Shown here piece by piece: positions 31,000 to 37,892 of a DNA stretch of 37,892 nucleotides. The DNA is from Campylobacterales bacterium (lineage in GTDB: Bacteria; Campylobacterota; Campylobacteria; Campylobacterales; JALSKU01). Where the stretch lies: assembly GCA_027065125.1 (NCBI GenBank), contig JAMOOV010000127.1, positions 1-37,892 on the forward strand, given 5' to 3'. The notes beneath the pieces were generated by a model. It was given only the letters and a program-made list of their open reading frames with translations. It ran no database searches and was not told where the DNA came from. The position numbers were made by a program, and so were the translations under genes. Position 1 is the first letter of the stretch; every line of letters begins with the position of its first letter.

Positions 31000-31815
31000 T
31001 TATTGTTTAGCGACAAGTTCGGAGTACCACTCTTTTGTAGTTTTATTACTGATTTTACTAAGCAATTTTGCCTTTTGTTTTGGAGAAATATCCGCTTCTA
31101 AAATATCATTTTTAGACAAAGAAAAATTTTCTGTATTTTTACCTTTAATCGTCACTACCCATTCACCTTTTAAATTTTCATTTTCAAAAAGCTCATTAAG
31201 TTTTTCAGCACTATTTTTATACCATTTGTGATGAATTTTAGATATCTCTTTTTGCACAAAAAGTTCTCTATTTGCATCAAACGACGATATCTCTTCTATG
31301 AGTTTTTTTATCCTATGTGGAGATTCGTAAAGTATTGTATTGTAGCCACTGTTTAATACTTCTGATAAAGCTTTTTTTCTATCATTACCTTTATGCGGTA
31401 AAAAACCAAAAAAAAGAAACTCTTTCTCTTCAAAGCCACTGGAAGCATAAGATGTAACAGCAGCATTGGCTCCGGGTAAAACTTCATATGATATACTATT
31501 TTTTTGAGCATATTGCACTAAAAAGACTCCGGGATCACTGATACAGGGCATTCCTGCATCACTCATATAGATAACCGTTTTATCAAAGATTTTTTTATCT
31601 AAATCTTGCAATATTCTCTTTTCATTATGAGAATGCATAGAAAAAAACTCTTTGGAAGAAATCTCTATATCAAATCTCTCCTTTATGATACTTAAAAGTT
31701 TTTTTGCCATTCTTGTATCTTCACAAAAAACTATATCAGCAATCTGTATATATCTTATAGCTCTTTTTGTTAAGTCTTCAATATTTCCAAGAGGTGTGGG
31801 TATAAAGTATAGCAT
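31000..31815 (-). CDS. rsmI: 16S rRNA (cytidine1402-2'-O)-methyltransferase RsmI
   Basis: LYFIPTPLGNIEDLTKRAIRYIQIADIVFCEDTR, YMSDAGMPCISDPG, VLPGANAAVTSYASSG, ESPHRIKKLI. Confidence 0.97.
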   Translation of the reverse strand: MLYFIPTPLGNIEDLTKRAIRYIQIADIVFCEDTRMAKKLLSIIKERFDIEISSKEFFSMHSHNEKRILQDLDKKIFDKTVIYMSDAGMPCISDPGVFLVQYAQKNSISYEVLPGANAAVTSYASSGFEEKEFLFFGFLPHKGNDRKKALSEVLNSGYNTILYESPHRIKKLIEEISSFDANRELFVQKEISKIHHKWYKNSAEKLNELFENENLKGEWVVTIKGKNTENFSLSKNDILEADISPKQKAKLLSKISNKTTKEWYSELVAKQ

Positions 31816-31867
31816 GAAAGTTTTGCAAATCCACTATTTACATAGGGATTTGCAATATATAATCAAC

Positions 31868-32068
31868 CTATTTTAGATTGTATTTTTTCTTAAATTTTTC
31901 AACTCTACCAGCAGCATCCACTATTTTTTCACTACCTGTAAAAAATGGATGACATTCATTACATATATCTATTCTTACTTCAGATTTGTTTGACATAGTT
32001 GTAAATTTATTGCCACAAGCACAAGTTACACTACATTCAACATATTCTGGATGAATTCCTTTTTTCAT
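31868..32068 (-). CDS. rpmE: 50S ribosomal protein L31 (zinc-binding C+ form)
   Basis: [26 protein letters not shown]...[31 protein letters not shown]; four Zn-ribbon Cys. Confidence 0.98.
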   Translation of the reverse strand: MKKGIHPEYVECSVTCACGNKFTTMSNKSEVRIDICNECHPFFTGSEKIVDAAGRVEKFKKKYNLK

Positions 32069-32167
32069 TACAATAATCCTTTTTTTGTATTTCCTACGAC
32101 CCTGAGAGATAAATAAAATCGCAACAGACCCTCAAAAAAAGAGCCTGCTGCTATATAGGGGAGGGGA
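32069..32167 (-). promoter_or_regulatory. Candidate structured 5' leader of rpmE (L31)
   Basis: About 100-nt untranslated region, unusually GC-rich for the locus, with hairpin GCAGCAGGCTC-T7-GAGGGTCTGTTGC (32151-32121) and a CCCCTCCCC tract able to pair with GAGGG. Confidence 0.35.
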
Positions 32168-32173
32168 ACTGAA

Positions 32174-32203
32174 ATTATATCAAAATAAATATAAAAAAAT
32201 CAA
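32174..32203 (-). promoter_or_regulatory. Candidate sigma70-type promoter for rpmE
   Basis: Minus strand TTGATT-N18-TATAAT; the -35 overlaps the 3' end of the upstream CDS. Confidence 0.5.
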
Positions 32204-32616
32204 GTAGCAAACAAGAAAGACAAAATTATTACAAAAAGTAGAACAACAATATCAACTTTATATTTATTTGTTGCAAATTTTCTATATATTGTTTGTGATT
32301 CAATATCTTTTGCTCTTGTTCTTTTAAATTTTTTATGAGTTTTAAAAGCACCATAAATCACAACAACGGCACCCACTATCATAAAATAAACAGTACTTTT
32401 CATTTGAAAATGATATACCGACAAAACTACAAAACCGGTAAAAATCACAATACTCAATGATAAATAATATAATGGAGTAAAAAATTCAACTCTTTTAGTC
32501 ATAGGAATATAATCTTTAATTTTCATTACCACTATAAGATTTATCACAGCAATAATGAGAGTCAAAAAAACAAAAAATATATGCAAGTCCATTGACATTG
32601 AAATCAATTCATTCAT
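32200..32616 (-). CDS. Hypothetical four-TM membrane protein
   Basis: 138 aa, four hydrophobic segments, a start and well-isolated reading frame. Confidence 0.7.
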   Translation of the reverse strand: MNELISMSMDLHIFFVFLTLIIAVINLIVVMKIKDYIPMTKRVEFFTPLYYLSLSIVIFTGFVVLSVYHFQMKSTVYFMIVGAVVVIYGAFKTHKKFKRTRAKDIESQTIYRKFATNKYKVDIVVLLFVIILSFLFAT

Positions 32617-32764
32617 TATATGCTCCTCAAATTTAAAATTATAGCATATTTAATGGGTATATAAGGTAAAATTATGCATAATTATAATAAAGATTTATTC
32701 ACATTAATATTAATAAGTTTTGTGAGATATAATGTTGTAAATATAAAAATTTAAAGGAGATTTT

Positions 32765-33211
32765 ATGAAGAAAAGTGGTTTTACATTGATAGAACTTATC
32801 TTTGTGATTGTTATCATAGGAATATTGTCGGCTGTTGCCATACCAAAGTTTCAAAACTTAAAAGAGCATGCACAAGTCCGTAGTGTTATCAAAATTACAA
32901 CAGATTCCATGAGTTCGGTACCAGCTGCTGCAGTAAACAAATTGGACTTAGACGACAATAGTAGTTTTACTTTGGAAGATATAGTACCTATAACCGGAAA
33001 AGATTGGAATTATACCAGCGATCTAAATGGTAGTTATAACTACAAAGACTCTACAACTGGCAACAAAATAGCTGAAATAAATTTAAGTATTCCCAGCAGA
33101 GAGTTAAATGTAAGTATAAATTGTGATAATTTTAACTCAAACAAAGAAAAAGAGTTTTGTAAGAAAGATTTAAATAGCACTACCGGTCTTACAAAAACTA
33201 TTAATTTCTAA
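32765..33211 (+). CDS. Type II/IV pseudopilin with N-terminal methylation motif
   Basis: MKKSG|FTLIELIFVIVIIGILSAVAIPKF prepilin motif; AAGGAGA Shine-Dalgarno upstream. Confidence 0.9.
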   Translation: MKKSGFTLIELIFVIVIIGILSAVAIPKFQNLKEHAQVRSVIKITTDSMSSVPAAAVNKLDLDDNSSFTLEDIVPITGKDWNYTSDLNGSYNYKDSTTGNKIAEINLSIPSRELNVSINCDNFNSNKEKEFCKKDLNSTTGLTKTINF

Positions 33212-33230
33212 ATAGTTTTTTAAACTTAAA

Positions 33231-33704
33231 ATGAAAAAAGCTTTTACTCTTATAGAACTTATCTTTGTCATCGTCATCATCGGGATTCTCTCGGCGGTGG
33301 CGATACCTAAATTTACCCACTTAAGTGATAATGCAAAAGTAAGTGCGGAACTTTCTACTTCAGCCACCGTTCAAACGGCTATTGATGATTGTCATGGCGA
33401 ATATGTTATTGATGATGGGAGTGCAACTTTCAAATGCGGGGCAAGCATCACTACAAGCGATATGAATAGCACTACATACTATCCGAAAGCTTCAGCTATC
33501 TGCGATAATTCAAGCAAACCTTTTGGTAAACTTATGAAAAATCCACCAACAGATTGGAATTGTTCGTTAGACGATAGCAATAACAATATAGCTTATTTCA
33601 ACGGTCCCGCAAGCAATAAAGTCAAATATTGCAAAGACAATAAACCTTGTATTGGCAAAACATGGGCTTACTACGAAGAAAACGGTACTTTTATACTCCA
33701 ATAA
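33231..33704 (+). CDS. Type II/IV pseudopilin, Cys-rich paralogue
   Basis: MKKA|FTLIELIFVIVIIGILSAVAIPKF; six Cys in the C-terminal domain. Confidence 0.9.
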   Translation: MKKAFTLIELIFVIVIIGILSAVAIPKFTHLSDNAKVSAELSTSATVQTAIDDCHGEYVIDDGSATFKCGASITTSDMNSTTYYPKASAICDNSSKPFGKLMKNPPTDWNCSLDDSNNNIAYFNGPASNKVKYCKDNKPCIGKTWAYYEENGTFILQ

Positions 33705-33881
33705 TTTTATATATCTATTATCTTTTTTATAACCCAAAAACCAAAAGCCAATACCAAAAGTCGAGAAGGAGAGATAATAATCTGCTAAACAATTTAAATA
33801 TATAATGGGAAATGTGCAAATAAAGCAGTTTTCAAAAGTCTTGATTTGCCATATGAACCTTTTATATGATAAAATAAAAGT

Positions 33882-34328
33882 ATGAAAAGTTTAAGAATTT
33901 TAGCAATGGTGGGATTGGCGACTATCTTACTGTTGTTGACATCTTGCAAGGATGACTCTCTATTTGTTAAAAAATATGCAGATGTAATGGGAAAAAAAGT
34001 TGTCAAATCTTTCTCTTTTGATACTGATAATTACTACTTGCTTGATAAAGTTCAAAGAAGTTTTAAAAAATTTGGATTTAACTCTTCTAAAAAATCAAAA
34101 TATCACATTTATTTAACTTCTCACTATGTGATAAACTGTAAAAATCCGGTAATTCATGCATTGGGAGCAGATTTTAACGGTTTTATTAGGCTTAGTTTGT
34201 TTAGAAATAAAAAGGAGTTATATAGGATACAGAAAGATTTTAAAACAAGGGTTACAAATGATATGATAGATAATATCGTAAAAAGATTTTTGGAAGATAA
34301 TGGTTTTCAACCCGCTAAAGCGGGTTGA
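33882..34328 (+). CDS. Hypothetical lipoprotein
   Basis: Signal peptide with lipobox LLLTSC; 148 aa; stop lies inside a GC-rich hairpin. Confidence 0.7.
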   Translation: MKSLRILAMVGLATILLLLTSCKDDSLFVKKYADVMGKKVVKSFSFDTDNYYLLDKVQRSFKKFGFNSSKKSKYHIYLTSHYVINCKNPVIHALGADFNGFIRLSLFRNKKELYRIQKDFKTRVTNDMIDNIVKRFLEDNGFQPAKAG

Positions 34329-34331
34329 AAA
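34304..34331. terminator. Perfect 13-bp hairpin between convergent lipoprotein gene and rplT; possible bidirectional terminator without a U-tract
   Basis: ttttcaacccgct-aa-agcgggttgaaaa. Located at both gene ends, but the T-run precedes rather than follows the stem on both strands. Confidence 0.5.
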
Positions 34332-34335
34332 GTAG

Positions 34336-34686
34336 TTATATTGCCGCTTTTGCTGTCTCTACAACTTTTGCAAATGCTTCCGCATCATTAAAAGCAAGAT
34401 CGGCAAGAATTTTTCTGTCCAATTTGATATTGGCTTTGTTTAAAGCATAGATAAATTTTGAATAACTTATTCCATTTAGTCTGCAAGCTGCATTGATCCT
34501 TGTGATCCAGAGTCTTCTAAAATCTCTTTTCTTTCTTTTTCTATCGCGGTATGCATATACGAGACTTCTCTCTAATTGTTCTTTAGCTTTTCTAAAGTGT
34601 TTTCTTCTACCGCTGTAAAATCCTCTTGCAAGTTTAAGAAGTTTTTTATGTCTTCTTCTTCTGACTACACCTGTTTTTACTCTCAT
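34336..34686 (-). CDS. rplT: 50S ribosomal protein L20
   Basis: [67 protein letters not shown]. Confidence 0.98.
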   Translation of the reverse strand: MRVKTGVVRRRRHKKLLKLARGFYSGRRKHFRKAKEQLERSLVYAYRDRKRKKRDFRRLWITRINAACRLNGISYSKFIYALNKANIKLDRKILADLAFNDAEAFAKVVETAKAAI

Positions 34687-34711
34687 TTTGTCTCCTTGAC
34701 CTATTTTGGTG

Positions 34712-34778
34712 TCGCTTTATGCGAACTTTCCCTTTTGACTTAATGTCTTAGGGGGAATGAAACTTGGCTAAACCAAGT
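34712..34778 (-). promoter_or_regulatory. Small hairpins in the 105-nt rpmI-rplT spacer
   Basis: ACTTGG-TTTAG-CCAAGT (34778-34762) and TCGC-ATAAA-GCGA (34724-34712) on the minus strand. Confidence 0.25.
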
Positions 34779-34791
34779 AAACTAAATCTCT

Positions 34792-34983
34792 CTAACTTTG
34801 AATCATAAGATTTACTGCTTTTACATCAGCCTTATCTACTACATGAGAACCTCTAAGAAATCTTTTTCTTTTTTGGCTCTTCTTAGTTAGGATATGACTT
34901 CTAAAAGCACTACCTCTTTTGATGCCATTTTTACTTTTTTTGAAACGCTTCGCAGCACCTCTAAGAGTCTTCATTTTTGGCAT
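34792..34983 (-). CDS. rpmI: 50S ribosomal protein L35
   Basis: [45 protein letters not shown]. Confidence 0.98.
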   Translation of the reverse strand: MPKMKTLRGAAKRFKKSKNGIKRGSAFRSHILTKKSQKRKRFLRGSHVVDKADVKAVNLMIQS

Positions 34984-35008
34984 TAACTACTCCTTAGAAT
35001 TTTTGGGA

Positions 35009-35056
35009 ATACATCCCTCTTTATGGCAATATTTTTGTCACAAAAAGGGATGTATT
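35009..35056 (-). promoter_or_regulatory. Hairpin in infC-rpmI intergenic region, candidate ribosomal-protein leader
   Basis: Perfect 11-bp arms AATACATCCCT / AGGGATGTATT enclosing an inner TTTTTG-TGA-CAAAAA hairpin, just upstream of the rpmI AAGGAG. Confidence 0.4.
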
Positions 35057-35062
35057 GAATTT

Positions 35063-35584
35063 TTATTTATCTTTTTTTGGGAAAGTTAACATGTTGACAT
35101 ACCTTCCCTCTCTATAAGGTTTTGAGTCTCGATCAGCTATATCTTTGACCATTTCCCAGACTCTCTCAAGAATTTCAACACCACCTTCAGGATTTTGCAT
35201 CTCTCTACCTCTTAAAAAGACTCTAAATTTTACATGCTTTCCTGCTGTTATGAATTCTCTTGCATGTTTGACTTTGTAGTTGATGTCATTTTGGGCAATT
35301 TTTACAGAAAGTTTTATCTCTTTTACTTCTATAATTTTCTGTTTTTTTCTTGCTTCTTTCTTTTTTTTCTCTTGCTGGTATTTAAACTTACCATAATCCA
35401 TAACCTTGCAAACAGGAGGCTTTGCACTTGGGGCAATCAACACAAGATCAAGTCCTTGTTCTCTTGCTATCTGTTTTGCTTCGCTTGAGGATATAATCCC
35501 ATATTGTGTTCCGTCATCGCCTATACACCTAACTTGTGGTATATTTATATCGTTGTTTAGTAATACATCTTTACTTTTACTCAA
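35063..35584 (-). CDS. infC: Translation initiation factor IF-3
   Basis: [52 protein letters not shown]; start codon is TTG overlapping the thrS TGA. Confidence 0.97.
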   Translation of the reverse strand: MSKSKDVLLNNDINIPQVRCIGDDGTQYGIISSSEAKQIAREQGLDLVLIAPSAKPPVCKVMDYGKFKYQQEKKKKEARKKQKIIEVKEIKLSVKIAQNDINYKVKHAREFITAGKHVKFRVFLRGREMQNPEGGVEILERVWEMVKDIADRDSKPYREGRYVNMLTFPKKDK

Positions 35585-37404
35585 AAGATAACTCCATCCA
35601 TTTTCTCCTTTAATATCTTTTTAAACTCTTCTTTTGTTATATTGTACTGTTTTCTTGTTGTCCTATCTCTTAAAGCGATAGTTTTATTTTGAACCTCTTC
35701 GTCCCCAAGGATAACAAGCAAAGGTACTTTTTGCTTTTCGGCAATTCTTACTCTTTTGTTTAGACTTTCATTTTTAGAAGATATTTCGCTGTCTATATCT
35801 ATGTCCATCAACTCATTTTGCAACTCTTTGGCATACTCTATGTGAGTATCGGCAATAGGTATGAAAACCACTTGAGTAGGAGCTATAAAAAATGGAAACT
35901 CACCGGCACAATGTTCTGTAAGTATCCCTATAAATCTCTCAAAAGAGCCGAGTATCGCTCGGTGTAGCATGACCGGTCTTGCTTTTTCATTATTGTTGTC
36001 GGTGTATTCAAGCTCAAATCTTTCGGGTAAATTGAAATCCACCTGTATGGTTCCGCACTGCCATTTTCTTTTAAGTGCATCAGTTATCTTGATATCTATC
36101 TTTGGTCCGTAAAAGGCTCCACCGCCCTCATCAACTCCATAGTTTATACCATTTTCATCAAGAGCATCCATAAGCCCTTTTGTAGCTTTTTCCCATATTT
36201 CGTCTTTGCCGATAGCTTTGGTAGGTTTTGTTGATATCTCCATTTCATATTTGAAGCCAAAACTCTTCATGATATCATCAACAAAACTTAAAACTTCAAT
36301 AACATTCTCTTTTATCTGCTCCGGTGTGCAAAAAATATGAGCATCATCCTGGGTAAACTCTCTAACTCTAAAAAGTCCGTGCAAAACCCCGCTTTTTTCG
36401 TGTCTATGAACTACACCGTATTCAAAAAATTTAAGAGGCAAATCTCTATAACTTCTAACATCGCTTTGATAAACTTTAATATGTCCGAGACAATTCATAG
36501 GCTTTATACCGTATTCTATACCGTCAATTTCGGTAAAGTACATATTTTCACCGTAGTTGTCATAGTGACCGCTGACCTTCCAAACATCGCTTTTTAGTAT
36601 CTCAGGACCTCTAACTGGCTCATATCCTCTTTTTCTGTGGGCTTTAAAAAGAAGAGCTTCAAGTTTGCTTCTTAGTCTTGCCCCGTTTGGTAGCCATATA
36701 GGAAGTCCTCCTCCTATCTCTTCATCAAAAGTAAAAAGTTTTAAATCGTTTCCAAGCTTTCTGTGATCTCTCTTTTTTGCCTCTTCTATCATGACAAGAT
36801 ACTCTTTTATCGCCTCTTTTGTAGCAAATGCGGTACCGTAAATACGAGTTAGCATCTCTTTGGTTTCATCTCCGCCGAGATATGCTCCGGTTACTTTGGT
36901 AAGTTTGAAGAATTTTAAATATTTGGTATTTGGCAGATGCGGACCGCGACACAAATCCTCAAAATCTCCCTGTTTGTAGATACCGACGATTGCATCTTCA
37001 GGAATTCTTTTTAAAACTTCGAGTTTCAAATCGTCATCTTTAAACTTTTCAAGAGCCTCTTTTTTGGTGATGGTGTATTTGGTTATGTCAAACTTTTTCT
37101 TAACAAGCTCTTTCATCTTTTTTTCGATATTTTTTAAATCTTTGTCGCTTATCTTTTCATTTACTCTAAAATCGTAATAAAATCCGTCCTCTATAACGGG
37201 TCCGACGAAAAATAGAGCATCTGGATATAGCTCTTTTATCGCTTGTGCCATAAGATGTGCACAAGAGTGTCTGATAATTTCAAGAGCATCATTTGAATTG
37301 TCAAAATATATCTTTTGGTTATTGCTTGTATCGATATCTTTTTCTTTTGCAGTTTGTAAATCAATTACTTCATTGTCTACTTTTACGGCTATAAAATCTT
37401 CCAA
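35581..37404 (-). CDS. thrS: Threonyl-tRNA synthetase
   Basis: [49 protein letters not shown], class II motifs; 607 aa. Confidence 0.98.
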   Translation of the reverse strand: MEDFIAVKVDNEVIDLQTAKEKDIDTSNNQKIYFDNSNDALEIIRHSCAHLMAQAIKELYPDALFFVGPVIEDGFYYDFRVNEKISDKDLKNIEKKMKELVKKKFDITKYTITKKEALEKFKDDDLKLEVLKRIPEDAIVGIYKQGDFEDLCRGPHLPNTKYLKFFKLTKVTGAYLGGDETKEMLTRIYGTAFATKEAIKEYLVMIEEAKKRDHRKLGNDLKLFTFDEEIGGGLPIWLPNGARLRSKLEALLFKAHRKRGYEPVRGPEILKSDVWKVSGHYDNYGENMYFTEIDGIEYGIKPMNCLGHIKVYQSDVRSYRDLPLKFFEYGVVHRHEKSGVLHGLFRVREFTQDDAHIFCTPEQIKENVIEVLSFVDDIMKSFGFKYEMEISTKPTKAIGKDEIWEKATKGLMDALDENGINYGVDEGGGAFYGPKIDIKITDALKRKWQCGTIQVDFNLPERFELEYTDNNNEKARPVMLHRAILGSFERFIGILTEHCAGEFPFFIAPTQVVFIPIADTHIEYAKELQNELMDIDIDSEISSKNESLNKRVRIAEKQKVPLLVILGDEEVQNKTIALRDRTTRKQYNITKEEFKKILKEKMDGVIF

Positions 37405-37425
37405 AAATTTACCTCTTTTAAGTTA

Positions 37426-37501
37426 TGGTGGTCGCAACAGGACTTGAACCTGTGACCACCACCTTGTCGAGGTGGTGCTCTACCAACTGAGCTATGCGAC
37501 C
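37426..37501 (-). tRNA. tRNA-Val (anticodon GAC), CCA encoded
   Basis: Reverse complement ggtcgcatagctcagttggtagagcaccacctcgacaaggtggtggtcacaggttcaagtcctgttgcgaccacca folds as a cloverleaf; anticodon loop TCGACAA. Confidence 0.95.
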
Positions 37502-37596
37502 AAAATGAAAAACTAATTTTATCCAAAATAAGATTAAGAATAGTTTAGAGTAAAAAGAGTATAATTATGCTAAACAGTATGATTTTGGAGGAAAAA

Positions 37597-37892
37597 TTGA
37601 ATTCTATATTTAGAGAGTATGACATAAGAGGAATATATGAAAAAGAGTTAAATGAGCATAGTGTTAAGCTTATAGGGTATCTTCTAGGTCAAGAGATTAA
37701 AAAGATTGGAGAATATGTAGCTATAGGTTATGATGCGAGAATCCATTCTCCTATTTTAAGAGATTATCTTTGTAGCGGATTTGTTAAAGCAGGAGTGAAA
37801 GTACTTGATATGGGTATGGTGGCTACACCGGTTGCATACTTTGCCAATTTTGTGGAGTTTGGTGGCATAACCCCTTCGGCTTCAGTTATGAT
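37597..37892 (+). CDS. Phosphomannomutase/phosphoglucomutase, N-terminal part (runs off window; not in ORF track)
   Basis: NSIFREYDIRGIYEKELNEHSVKLIGYLLGQEIKKIGEYVAIGYDARIHSPILRDYLCSGFVKAGVKVLDMGMVATPVAYFANFVEFGGITPSASVM. GGAGG lies just upstream of TTG 37597; ATGs at 37579 and 37567 are in frame. Confidence 0.9.
   Translation, partial: MNSIFREYDIRGIYEKELNEHSVKLIGYLLGQEIKKIGEYVAIGYDARIHSPILRDYLCSGFVKAGVKVLDMGMVATPVAYFANFVEFGGITPSASVM

Noticed and set aside
32121-32151. Hairpin upstream of rpmE as a plain intrinsic terminator for the 32200..32616 gene
   Set aside because: T7 run is in the loop rather than after the stem, and a promoter lies between that gene and the hairpin; a leader element is preferred, though termination is not excluded.
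33170-33367. 65-aa minus-strand ORF across the pseudopilin junction
   Set aside because: Reverse complement of the prepilin helix; no independent evidence.
32765-33704. Very recent tandem duplication of the pseudopilin gene
   Set aside because: 14 of 24 synonymous codon differences in the identical helix and unlike C-terminal domains argue against a recent duplication.
33704-33881. Region between pseudopilin 2 and lipoprotein with 'ccaaaagcc aataccaaaag' near-repeats
   Set aside because: Too short and imperfect to support a repeat array or ncRNA; no conserved structure seen.
1-37892. CRISPR arrays, transposases, integrases, prophage, toxin-antitoxin or defence islands
   Set aside because: None seen by reading the ORFs and intergenic regions; intergenic spaces are short and the gene content is core metabolism, envelope and translation.

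Overview
AT-rich, gene-dense chromosomal window that reads as core Campylobacterota (epsilonproteobacterial) genome. Gene order, from memory, matches two Campylobacter-type neighbourhoods: carB-mreC-mreB-clpX-lpxA-fabZ-queH-bcp, and rpmE-rsmI-rRNA methylase-aminotransferase-hom-yraN-trxA-trxB-dapB-purF. I support 42 protein-coding genes (surE and a phosphomannomutase are cut by the window edges), one tRNA-Val(GAC) and several candidate cis-regulatory RNA structures. I see no CRISPR array, transposon, prophage or rRNA, and no obviously novel multi-gene defence or mobile system. The best leads are: (i) a FliK-like ORF paired with a stand-alone FlhB C-terminal protein inserted into the trx/yraN cluster; (ii) a cytoplasmic Cys-type formate-dehydrogenase-like protein coupled by 4-8 nt overlaps to hom and yraN; (iii) an unannotated-looking RodZ-like protein; (iv) a CxxC-less thioredoxin-fold protein between trxA and trxB; (v) structured leaders upstream of rpmE, rpmI and rplT; (vi) tandem pseudopilins with identical N-terminal helices but many synonymous differences. 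Family assignments come from reading motifs by eye; no searches were run.
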